Shown here: in pieces, positions 25,161-32,798 of the stretch
Layout: every line of letters starts with the position of its first letter
Position numbering within the stretch: the stretch's first letter is position 1
Translations under genes and position numbers: made by a program
The notes under the pieces: generated by a model
The model's database searches: none
Told to the model about the DNA's origin: nothing
The model's input: the letters and a program-made list of their open reading frames with translations, nothing else
NCBI GenBank assembly: GCA_005884765.1
Contig: VAZV01000154.1
Coordinates: 1 to 51,104 of the forward strand
DNA length: 51,104 nucleotides
Direction of reading: 5' to 3'
Origin: Alphaproteobacteria bacterium
GTDB taxonomy: Bacteria > Pseudomonadota > Alphaproteobacteria > Rhizobiales > Xanthobacteraceae

Positions 25161-25173
25161 GTCAAACTCCCAT

Positions 25174-25186
25174 GTCCCAATGGGAC
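25174..25186. promoter_or_regulatory. Palindrome in the PiT leader
   Basis: GTCCCAATGGGAC is a 6-bp inverted repeat around one base, placed just 3 bases upstream of the PiT Shine-Dalgarno (GGGAG). It is too short to be a terminator and could be an operator or a small RNA hairpin limiting translation. No phosphate (PHO-box) repeat is complete nearby. Confidence 0.35.
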
Positions 25187-25264
25187 GGGATTTTGATCGA
25201 TGCATGTGACAGTAGGTTGAAATTGGCCGGCTAAATGGCCAGTTCCCGACCGTCCGCGCGGCGC

Positions 25265-26704
25265 TCAAGCGGCGCGGGCTGATTTTTTGAGGAAGTCGGC
25301 GGCAATCCTGAAATCGTCGACGAGCCGCGCATATTCTCGCGCCCTCGCGTCTTCGTCGGGCTGCCGCAAGATAAAGGACGGATGCACCGTCACCAGCGCC
25401 TTGATCCCGTCAGGAAGATCGATCAGGTGACCGCGGTTCTTGTTGATCGGCGTCAGCTTTCCGAACACGCATTGCGCGGCGGTTGCGCCCATTGCCATTA
25501 CCAGGCCGGGTTTGATCGCCGCCAATTCGCGTTCATACCATTGCCGGCACGCCTTGATCTCCGGCGTATTCGGCTTCTGATGCAGCCGGATCTTTCCGCG
25601 CGGGACAAATTTGAAATGCTTGACCGCATTGGTGATGTAGACCTTTTTGCGATCGACGCCTGCTTGTTGCAGCGCGCGGTCGAGCATCAGGCCGGCAGGA
25701 CCCACGAACGGTTTGCCGGCAAGGTCTTCCTTGTCGCCAGGCTGCTCGCCGACCAACACGATTTGCGCGGTTTGCGGGCCTTCGCCGAACACGGTCTGGG
25801 TCGCGTTTTTGTAGAGGGGACAGGCATGGCAGGAGGCTGCTTCCTCGCGCAGCGTTTCAATATTTTCGGCTGAGCTTGAGGATTTTCGCTTCATCGAAGC
25901 CTCCGGGCGCCTCTCGGATGCCGCTCCGGCATTGGTGATCCCAGAGCCGATCCAGCATTCGGTATCGGCGATTAATGTTTTAATGATCGAGGCGTCCGGT
26001 AAGTTCCTCCAGTAGGGTTTCGGCTTTTCCGTCTGCGTCGCCTTTACCTTCAGCCGGGCCGCATTGAAAATGCCTGCGTAATGATGTCGCCAAATTTCCT
26101 CGAGCCGGGTTTCGGTCGGCGCCTCCTCGTTGGGGATGCCTGACGTAATCGAGACGGCATGGCCGTCCCAATGCGCGCAGACATCGGGGGTGAGGATCGA
26201 CCACGGCATGTCGGCGAAACGGCTGGCGAAGAACGGCGCGGTCGCTTCGACGATGTGGTGCTCCGGCTCGAACCAGGCGGCGAAATGCGTGTGCTGTTCG
26301 CGGCCGATTTCGCGGAAGCGGATCGAGGCTTGCATCTTGTGCTGGTCGCGATGCACGGCCTTTGCCATCGCCGTCGCGAGCGCAATGTCGGGATCGTCAG
26401 CGGCGTTCAAGAGGTCATGATGGCCGCGCAGCCGCCACACCAGGCGATACAGAATGGCAAAGCGTTTGGCGTCGCGATGCAGGATCGCAGACTGCGCAAG
26501 CTCAACGAATTTTGCCGATACGTTGAAGCTGCCTTCTAGAGATTGAAACACATGAGCCGCGCTCGGCGGTTCGAGCAATGGGGGAGCGTCGCCTCGCACC
26601 GTCCATGTCACATCGGACGGCTCTACGTCGTTTTGCGCCAGCACCCGCGCCGCCTTTCGCCAGCCATTGAAATCGGTGTTGCTGTCGAGGATGATGAAAT
26701 GCAT
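25265..26704 (-). CDS. DUF4130-UdgX fusion, uracil-DNA binding/repair protein
   Basis: The protein is 479 residues. Residues 1-235 match the DUF4130 domain found with radical-SAM DNA-metabolism proteins (LYRLVWRLRGHHDLLNAADDPD, then FREIGREQHTHFAAWFEPEH, EEIWRHHYAGIFN). Residues 285-475 form a UdgX-type uracil-DNA glycosylase domain. The cluster cysteines are C292 and C295 (SCHACPLYKN), C386 and C412. The substrate motifs are GEQPGDKEDL (319-), TNAVKHFKF and TVHPS (H441). The UdgX-specific loop, usually KRRIH, reads KIRLH (371-375), keeping the histidine (H375) that in UdgX forms a covalent bond with the abasic site. ATG 26704 is the likely start. It is divergent from imuA across the SOS box. 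Confidence 0.86.
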   Translation of the reverse strand: MHFIILDSNTDFNGWRKAARVLAQNDVEPSDVTWTVRGDAPPLLEPPSAAHVFQSLEGSFNVSAKFVELAQSAILHRDAKRFAILYRLVWRLRGHHDLLNAADDPDIALATAMAKAVHRDQHKMQASIRFREIGREQHTHFAAWFEPEHHIVEATAPFFASRFADMPWSILTPDVCAHWDGHAVSITSGIPNEEAPTETRLEEIWRHHYAGIFNAARLKVKATQTEKPKPYWRNLPDASIIKTLIADTECWIGSGITNAGAASERRPEASMKRKSSSSAENIETLREEAASCHACPLYKNATQTVFGEGPQTAQIVLVGEQPGDKEDLAGKPFVGPAGLMLDRALQQAGVDRKKVYITNAVKHFKFVPRGKIRLHQKPNTPEIKACRQWYERELAAIKPGLVMAMGATAAQCVFGKLTPINKNRGHLIDLPDGIKALVTVHPSFILRQPDEDARAREYARLVDDFRIAADFLKKSARAA

Positions 26705-26752
26705 TGAATCCCCCTGATTTTGCTGGTGAATCCCTTGAAGCGCCAATTCCGG

Positions 26753-26783
26753 TTGACTCCGCGGGGCCTATTAGCTTTATATT
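26753..26783 (+). promoter_or_regulatory. Probable promoter of imuA-imuB-dnaE2
   Basis: TTGACT (26753-26758) and TATATT (26778-26783) are 19 bases apart; a slightly shifted -10, TTTATA (26776-26781), gives 17. The SOS box follows immediately and overlaps the expected transcription start, the usual arrangement for LexA repression. Confidence 0.6.
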
Positions 26784-26784
26784 A

Positions 26785-26799
26785 GAACATATCATGAAC
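26785..26799. promoter_or_regulatory. LexA (SOS) box, GAAC-N7-GAAC
   Basis: The sequence GAACATATCATGAAC is a perfect match to the alphaproteobacterial LexA site GAAC-N7-GAAC (equivalently GTTC-N7-GTTC on the other strand). It lies just after the putative -10 and 63 bases upstream of the chosen imuA start. It could also affect the divergent UdgX gene, whose start is 81 bases away. Confidence 0.85.
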
Positions 26800-26861
26800 A
26801 AATGGGCCAGACGCGGGTTATTAAAAAAACCAGCCAGGCCGAAATCTTGGGAGCAGTGCGC

Positions 26862-27680
26862 ATGATGAGCGCACGCATGAGCACGCTTGCGAGTTTACGC
26901 GGCGACATCGAGCGCCTTGAGGCGCATGGCGATGGCTACGCCCTTAACAAGGTGGCGCTAGGGCATGCCGGTGCTGATGCGGCGCTGCGGGGTGGCCTCG
27001 CGGCCGCCACGGTGCACGAGGTGTTTTCCGCAGGTCATCAGAGCGCTGCGGCGACCGGGTTTATCGCAGGTCTTGCCGGGCGCCTGGCGCCGCGCCGGCC
27101 GCTGGTCTGGGTGCGGCAGGATTTTTCCGAAATCGAATTGGGCGCGCTGTCGATGAGCGGATGGGCCGAACTCGGCCTCGATCCGCGCTGCGTGGTGAGC
27201 GTGCGCGCGGCCGATGTCGATACGGCGTTGCGAACCGCTGCCGACGCGCTGGCCTGCGATGCGGTCGGCGTTGTCGTGCTGGAGCTCTGGGGCGAGGTGC
27301 GTCAGCTCGATCTCACAGCCAGCCGCAAACTGACCTTGGCAGCGCAATCCTCCGGCGTCACCGGGCTGCTGTTGCGGGTGGCGGCGCAGCCGTCGCCCTC
27401 CACGGCAGAAAGTCGATGGATCGTGCGTGCGGCGCATTCGCCGCCCGCCGCGCCCTTAACGCTGGCGGCGCCTTTAATGCCTGCGGCGCCTGGGAGCGCG
27501 TGGGGCGCGCCGGTGTTCGACGCCGAGCTCGTTCGTAATCGTCATGGCCCTCTCGGGCGGTGGATCATGGAATGGAAATGTGATGAGTGCTTTTTCGCAG
27601 AACCGGCGGCGTATCCTCAGCCTGTGGCTGCCGCGCCTGCCCATCGACCGAATCAGGCGTTCCAGCGCCGGGCCGGATAA
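26862..27680 (+). CDS. imuA: Mutasome protein ImuA
   Basis: ImuA is a RecA-like, catalytically reduced protein of the damage-induced mutagenesis cassette that works with ImuB and DnaE2. The protein is 272 residues from ATG 26862. Diagnostic blocks are LGHAGADAALRGGLAAATVHEVFSAG, ATGFIAGLAGRLAPRRPLVWVRQDF, LGLDPRCVVSVRAADVDTALRTAADAL and VVVLELWGEVRQLDLTASRKL. A Walker-A motif is not conserved, as usual. GGGAG lies 8 bases upstream of 26862; the in-frame ATG at 26802 would leave almost no 5' leader after the promoter and SOS box. The C-terminal tail is Ala/Pro-rich and its last 98 bases overlap imuB. Confidence 0.88.
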   Translation: MMSARMSTLASLRGDIERLEAHGDGYALNKVALGHAGADAALRGGLAAATVHEVFSAGHQSAAATGFIAGLAGRLAPRRPLVWVRQDFSEIELGALSMSGWAELGLDPRCVVSVRAADVDTALRTAADALACDAVGVVVLELWGEVRQLDLTASRKLTLAAQSSGVTGLLLRVAAQPSPSTAESRWIVRAAHSPPAAPLTLAAPLMPAAPGSAWGAPVFDAELVRNRHGPLGRWIMEWKCDECFFAEPAAYPQPVAAAPAHRPNQAFQRRAG

Positions 27681-29163
27681 CACTCCCAGCGTTGTCGTCG
27701 CCAAAGAGAACAACGCGTTGCAGATTTATGCTCTCGACGACAAGGCCGCGCGTTGCGGTCTTGAGACCGGGCAGCCGCTCGCCAATGCCCGCGCCATCTG
27801 TCCGGAATTGATGGTGTTCGATGCCGATGAGGTCGCGGACGCCAAAATCCTGGACGATATCGCCGACTGGTGCGACCGTTTCACGCCGCTGGTGGCGCTC
27901 GATCCGCCGCATGGCCTGTTCCTGGACATTACCGGCTGTGCCCATTTGTTCGGTGGCGAGGCCGCGCTGCTGAGAATGATCTGCGGCGCGCTGACCTGGC
28001 AGGGCTTTGTCGTCAGCGCGGCGATTGCAAGTACATCAGTTTGCGCGCGCACGCTGACGCGCGGAAGCCCCGGCAGAATCGTGAAGAACGGCGAGGAAGC
28101 CGAGGCGGTCAATCCCTTGCCGGTGTCCGCGCTCGGCGCCGATGCGGCGATCACAACCGGCCTGCGCCGTGCCGGGTTGAAAACCATCGGCGATGTCGCC
28201 GCGCGCGCGCCTTGCGAAATCACCGCTCGCTTCGGCGGGGACTTCACGACCCGGCTGGCGCACGCTTTGGGTGAGGGCGATGCGCCGATCAGTCCGCGCA
28301 AGCCGCTGCCGGATTACATCGTGGAGAAGCGCTTTGCCGAACCGGTGACGACCGAGAGCGTGATTTCGATAACGCTATCGCAATTGGCGCACATGCTTGT
28401 CGCGGCGATGGGCAAGCAGGGCAAGGGTGCGCGGCGGCTGGAAGCAGGTTTCTTCCGCACCGACGGCGCGGTGCGTGCGATTGTGGTCGACACCGGACAG
28501 CCGGCGACCAAGGCTCAGGTGATCGACCGCCTGTTTCGCGAGCGGCTCGATGCGCTCAACGATCCCCTCGATCCCGGTTTCGGTTTCGATCTCATTCGGC
28601 TGTCCGCAAGCCGCACCGAAATCGTCGTGCAGCAGCAGCGTGACCTTGATGCCAATGTCCACGATAATGACAAGCTGGCTGATCTGATCGACCGCATCGC
28701 CGCGCGGATCGGCGGCCGCCGCGTGATCGTGCACCTGCCGCAGGACACCCATATTCCGGAGCGCGCGGTATGGACGGCGCCGGCGCAGCATCATCTGGCC
28801 GCATCAAGCCAGGCAGCCTGGCCGGCGCGGGCCGAGAGCGAGCCGCCGCTGCGCCCGTTGCGGTTGTTTGAAAAGCCCGAGCCCATCAAAGTGCCGTTTG
28901 CAACGGTTCCGGACGGGCCTCCGCATCATTTCACCTGGCGGCGCGCGGTGCATGCGGTGGTGCGGGCGGAAGGGCCCGAGCGCATCGCCATGGAATGGTG
29001 GAAGCAGAACGGCGAAGTGCTGACGCGCGATTATTTCCGCATCGAGGATGAAGCGGGCCTGCGCTTCTGGATCTATCGCGATGGTCTCTATGGCAGCGAA
29101 CTCGTTACCGAGGAAGGCAAGCCTGCGCCTGCCAACTGGTTCGTGCATGGGTTGTTCGCATGA
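27583..29163 (+). CDS. imuB: Mutasome Y-family polymerase-like protein ImuB
   Basis: ImuB has the Y-family fold but lacks the catalytic acidic residues; it acts as the hub that links DnaE2 to the beta clamp. The protein is 526 residues. Y-family architecture is clear: RILSLWLPRLPIDRIRR, then LEITGQPLANARAICP-like GLETGQPLANARAICPEL, HGLFLDITGCAHLFGGEAAL where an active polymerase would carry SxDE, and a helix-hairpin-helix-like ALGADAAITTGLRRAGLKTIGDVA. The C-terminal part carries the ImuB-specific PLRPLRLFEKPEPIKV and FRIEDEAGLRFWIYRDG. ATG 27583 has GGAA upstream; 27544 is an alternative. It overlaps imuA by 98 bases and dnaE2 by 4 (ATGA). Confidence 0.92.
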   Translation: MSAFSQNRRRILSLWLPRLPIDRIRRSSAGPDNTPSVVVAKENNALQIYALDDKAARCGLETGQPLANARAICPELMVFDADEVADAKILDDIADWCDRFTPLVALDPPHGLFLDITGCAHLFGGEAALLRMICGALTWQGFVVSAAIASTSVCARTLTRGSPGRIVKNGEEAEAVNPLPVSALGADAAITTGLRRAGLKTIGDVAARAPCEITARFGGDFTTRLAHALGEGDAPISPRKPLPDYIVEKRFAEPVTTESVISITLSQLAHMLVAAMGKQGKGARRLEAGFFRTDGAVRAIVVDTGQPATKAQVIDRLFRERLDALNDPLDPGFGFDLIRLSASRTEIVVQQQRDLDANVHDNDKLADLIDRIAARIGGRRVIVHLPQDTHIPERAVWTAPAQHHLAASSQAAWPARAESEPPLRPLRLFEKPEPIKVPFATVPDGPPHHFTWRRAVHAVVRAEGPERIAMEWWKQNGEVLTRDYFRIEDEAGLRFWIYRDGLYGSELVTEEGKPAPANWFVHGLFA

Positions 29164-32100
29164 ATAGTCCCGTCAGCGTTGAGCCAACGCCCGGCTATGC
29201 CGAGATCGGCATCACCACGAATTTCTCGTTCCTGCGCGGCGGCTCGGATCCGCGCGCCTATGTGCATCAGGCAAGCGAGTTGCGGCTTGCCGTGATCGGC
29301 ATCGCCGATCACAACACGCTGGCCGGCGTGGTGCGGGCCTACAAGGAGCTGGAAAACCCGGAAGTTCAATATAAGCCGAAGCTGCTGATCGGCTCGCGCC
29401 TCGTCTTTATCGACGGCACGCCGGATATCCTGGTCTATCCGCGCGACCGCGCGGCTTACGGCCGGCTGTGCCAGTTGCTCACCCGCGGCAAACGCGGGGA
29501 CGATATTGAAAGAATCGAGAAGGGTGAATGTCACTTGGGGTTCGATGACCTCCTGGAATTCTGCGAAGGCCAGCTTCTGGTCGTGATGCCGCCGCATCGC
29601 TTCGAGGCGGCCGGCGTCCTGAAGGTTCTGGAACGATTAAAAGATAGCCGTGCCGATGGCGTGTGGCTCGCCGCAAGCCTCATCTATCGCGGCGATGACC
29701 GGCGCCGCCTGGCGCGGCTCAATCACATCGCCGTGGCGGCAAAGATGCCGCTGCTCGCAACCAACGAGGTGCTGTACCACCATCCCGCGCGCCGCCCCTT
29801 GCAGGATGTGCTCACCTGCATCCGGGAGAAGACGACCATCGACGCTATCGGCAAACGTCTCGAGGCCAATGCGGAGCGTTATCTCAAGCCAGCAGACGAA
29901 ATGGCGCGGCTGTTTCGCGACTTCCCCGAGGCGATCGCGGAAACCATGCGCTTTGCCGGTCGCATCCATTTCTCACTCGATCAGCTCAAATACCAGTATC
30001 CGGACGAGCCGGTGCCGCCCGGCAAGACCGCGCAACAGCATCTGGAAGACCTGACCTGGGCCGGCGCCGAGGAACATTTCCCCGGCGGGCTCAGCGATAC
30101 GCTTCGCGCCATCTTGCGCAAGGAACTCGACCTCATCGCGGAGCTCAAATACGCGCATTATTTCCTCACCGTGCACGACATCGTGCGCTACGCGCGCAGC
30201 CAGGGCATTCTTTGCCAGGGCAGGGGATCGGCCGCCAACTCGGCCGTCTGCTATGTGCTCGGTGTCACCTCCGTCGATCCGACCAAGGTCGATCTTCTGT
30301 TCGAGCGCTTTATTTCCAAGGAGCGGCTGGAGCCGCCGGACATCGACGTCGACTTCGAGCATTCGCGCCGCGAGGAGGTGATGCAATATGTCTACCGGCG
30401 ATATGGCCGCCACCGCGCGGCGATCATTGCGACCGTCATCCACTATCGTCCGCGCAGCGCGATCCGCGACGTCGGCAAGGCGCTGGGCCTGACGGAAGAT
30501 GTCACGGCCGCCTTGGCCAATACGGTGTGGGGAAGCTGGGGCAAGGGCCTCAACGACATGCAGGTCAAGCAGGCGGGGCTCAATCCTGCGAATTCTATGA
30601 TCGAGCTCGCGGTCGAGCTTGCCAGCGAGCTGATCGAATTCCCGCGGCATTTGTCGCAGCATGTCGGCGGTTATGTGCTGACCCAGGACCGGCTCGACAC
30701 CTATGTGCCGATCGGCAATGCCGCGATGGAGGACCGCACCTTCATCGAATGGGACAAGGATGACGTCGACGCCCTGAACATGATGAAGGTCGACGTGCTG
30801 GCGCTGGGCATGCTGACCTGCATCCGCAAATCCTTCGACCTGATCGCCGACCACAAAGGCGAGCGCTGGGAACTGGCGAGCATCCCTGCGGACGACAAGG
30901 GCGTCTATGACATGCTGTGCCGGGGTGAATCGCTCGGCGTGTTCCAGGTCGAAAGCCGCGCGCAAATGAACATGCTGCCGCGGCTCAAGCCGCGGACCTT
31001 CTACGATCTCGTCATTGAAGTCGCAATCGTGCGGCCCGGCCCGATCCAGGGCGATATGGTGCATCCGTACCTTCGTCGGCGCAACGGCAAGGAAAAGGTG
31101 ATCTATCCGTCACCTTCGCCCGAGCACGGCGACAAGGATGAGCTTTACAGAGTCCTGCACAAGACGCTCGGCGTCCCGCTGTTCCAGGAACAGGCGATGC
31201 GGATCGCGATCGAGGCCGCGAAATTCACCTCCGAGGAAGCCAACGGGCTGCGACGGTCGATGGCGACGTTTCGCAATCTCGGCACTATCGGCAAGTTCGA
31301 GGCCAAGTTGATCGACAACATGATCGCGCGCGGTTACGCGCCCGAATTCGCCAGAAATTGTTTCGAGCAGATCAAAGGGTTCGGCTCCTACGGCTTTCCG
31401 GAAAGCCACGCCGCGAGCTTTGCACAGCTCGTCTATGTCTCGTCATGGCTCAAGCATTATCACCCCGATGCCTTCTGCTGCGCCCTGTTGAACTCGCAGC
31501 CGATGGGCTTTTATGCCCCGGCCCAGATTGTCGGCGATGCCCGCAAGAACGGCGTCGAGGTGCGCGAGATCGACGTGTCCCATAGTTTTGCGCAAAATAC
31601 GCTGGAGGAGGGGGGCGGGAAATATTGCGCGGTGCGGCTCGGCTTTCGCCAGATCGACGGGTTTAGCTGGGCCGATCCAGACGAGGAGAGGTTGAAACGA
31701 ATTCAGGCCTCATTCCGGGACGCATCAGAAGTAGAATCCCATTTTGTCAACCGCGAAGGGATTGCGCTCCCTCTCCCGCTTGCGGGGGAGGGCTGGGGTG
31801 GGGGAGCCGCCGCGAGTCACACTGCTCGTGTGGAGAGAGTTTCCCCCACCCGCATCGCATCTTGCGATGCGATGCGACCTCCCCCGCAAGCGGGAGAGGT
31901 GAAGACAGACTGGGCCGAGCGCATCGTCGCCGCGCGTGCGCGTCGCCGCTTCACCTCGCTGGAAGAGTTCGCCCGCGACACCGGCCTGCCCAAGCGCGCG
32001 CTGATCCTGCTCGCCGATGCCGATGCGTTCCGCTCCATCGGGCTTGATCGCCGCGCAGCACTATGGGCGGTGCGGCGGCTGCCCGATGATGTGCCGCTGC

Positions 32101-32720
32101 CGCTGTTCGAGGCGGCGGTCGCGCGCGAGCAGCCCGACGAGAATGCGAGGGCCCTGCCTGAGATGCCGCTGCCGGAGCAGGTGGTCGCCGACTACCAGAC
32201 CATCCGCCTGTCGCTGAAAGGCCATCCGATGGAATTTTTGCGGTCAATGTTTGCAAAGGAGCGCGTTATTCCCTGTCGGGACGTCTGTCACCGCAACGAC
32301 CGGCTCTCCGTCCGCTGCGCCGGCGTGGTGCTGGTGCGGCAGCGCCCGGGCAGCGCCAACGGCGTCATCTTCATGACGCTGGAGGACGAAAGTGGCATCG
32401 CCAATATCGTGGTGTGGCCGAAAGTGATGGAGCGCTTCCGCAAAGAGGTGATGGGCGCTCGCCTCATTCTGGTCGAAGGCTATATCCAGAGCAGTCCGGA
32501 GGAAGTGACGCATCTGGTCGCCCAGCGATTATTCGACCGCTCCCGCGATCTGGTGGGACTTGCCGACGACGCGCTTGGCCGAAAACCTCCTGTGCCGGCT
32601 GGGCCTGCCCTGGTTGAGCCGCTCAACGACGACCGCCGCGACCATCCGGACAATCCGGCCCAGAAAATCCGCCATCCCCGCAACGTGCGCATCCTGCCGC
32701 GCTCGCGGGATTTTCATTAA
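29160..32720 (+). CDS. dnaE2: Error-prone DNA polymerase DnaE2
   Basis: DnaE2 is the C-family translesion polymerase of the SOS mutasome. The protein is 1186 residues. An N-terminal PHP domain (EIGITTNFSFLRGGSDP, IGIADHNTLAG) is followed by the palm with the catalytic triad DIDVDF (D394, D396, D398), fingers (GFGSYGFPESHAASFA) and the C-terminal tandem HhH/OB-fold (PKRALILLADADAF; VLVRQRPGSANGVIFMTLEDE). Unusually, around residues 870-915 the frame runs through a palindromic repeat that adds about 44 low-complexity residues (LPLPLAGEGWGGGAA...) between GFSWADPDEERLKR and DWAERIVAARARRRF, which normally lie close together. The frame remains open, so the gene is likely functional. It starts in an ATGA overlap with imuB. 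Confidence 0.93.
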   Translation: MNSPVSVEPTPGYAEIGITTNFSFLRGGSDPRAYVHQASELRLAVIGIADHNTLAGVVRAYKELENPEVQYKPKLLIGSRLVFIDGTPDILVYPRDRAAYGRLCQLLTRGKRGDDIERIEKGECHLGFDDLLEFCEGQLLVVMPPHRFEAAGVLKVLERLKDSRADGVWLAASLIYRGDDRRRLARLNHIAVAAKMPLLATNEVLYHHPARRPLQDVLTCIREKTTIDAIGKRLEANAERYLKPADEMARLFRDFPEAIAETMRFAGRIHFSLDQLKYQYPDEPVPPGKTAQQHLEDLTWAGAEEHFPGGLSDTLRAILRKELDLIAELKYAHYFLTVHDIVRYARSQGILCQGRGSAANSAVCYVLGVTSVDPTKVDLLFERFISKERLEPPDIDVDFEHSRREEVMQYVYRRYGRHRAAIIATVIHYRPRSAIRDVGKALGLTEDVTAALANTVWGSWGKGLNDMQVKQAGLNPANSMIELAVELASELIEFPRHLSQHVGGYVLTQDRLDTYVPIGNAAMEDRTFIEWDKDDVDALNMMKVDVLALGMLTCIRKSFDLIADHKGERWELASIPADDKGVYDMLCRGESLGVFQVESRAQMNMLPRLKPRTFYDLVIEVAIVRPGPIQGDMVHPYLRRRNGKEKVIYPSPSPEHGDKDELYRVLHKTLGVPLFQEQAMRIAIEAAKFTSEEANGLRRSMATFRNLGTIGKFEAKLIDNMIARGYAPEFARNCFEQIKGFGSYGFPESHAASFAQLVYVSSWLKHYHPDAFCCALLNSQPMGFYAPAQIVGDARKNGVEVREIDVSHSFAQNTLEEGGGKYCAVRLGFRQIDGFSWADPDEERLKRIQASFRDASEVESHFVNREGIALPLPLAGEGWGGGAAASHTARVERVSPTRIASCDAMRPPPQAGEVKTDWAERIVAARARRRFTSLEEFARDTGLPKRALILLADADAFRSIGLDRRAALWAVRRLPDDVPLPLFEAAVAREQPDENARALPEMPLPEQVVADYQTIRLSLKGHPMEFLRSMFAKERVIPCRDVCHRNDRLSVRCAGVVLVRQRPGSANGVIFMTLEDESGIANIVVWPKVMERFRKEVMGARLILVEGYIQSSPEEVTHLVAQRLFDRSRDLVGLADDALGRKPPVPAGPALVEPLNDDRRDHPDNPAQKIRHPRNVRILPRSRDFH
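31770..31899. repeat. Palindromic interspersed element inside dnaE2
   Basis: Two 22-base outer arms, 31770-31791 and 31878-31899 (beginning CCTCTCCCGC and ending GCGGGAGAGG), are perfect inverted repeats of each other. Inside lie a second inverted pair, GGGTGGGGGA (31796-31805) with TCCCCCACCC (31842-31851), and a compact hairpin GCATCGCATC-TTGC-GATGCGATGC at 31852-31875. The whole is a nested palindrome of about 130 bases, of the kind scattered in bradyrhizobial intergenic DNA. It is translated here in frame, without stops, inside the dnaE2 C-terminal region. Confidence 0.85.
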
Positions 32721-32798
32721 GCCGTGAAACTTACAAATCAATTGCGCAGGTAGACGTCCCAGTCGTATCCGGTGAGACTTAGGCCTTGGGAGACCGCC

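Noticed and set aside
25190..25230. A PHO-box half-site (CTGTCAC on the minus strand) before the PiT gene
   Set aside because: Only one of the two 7-base repeats is present; the second, 11 bases further, does not match.
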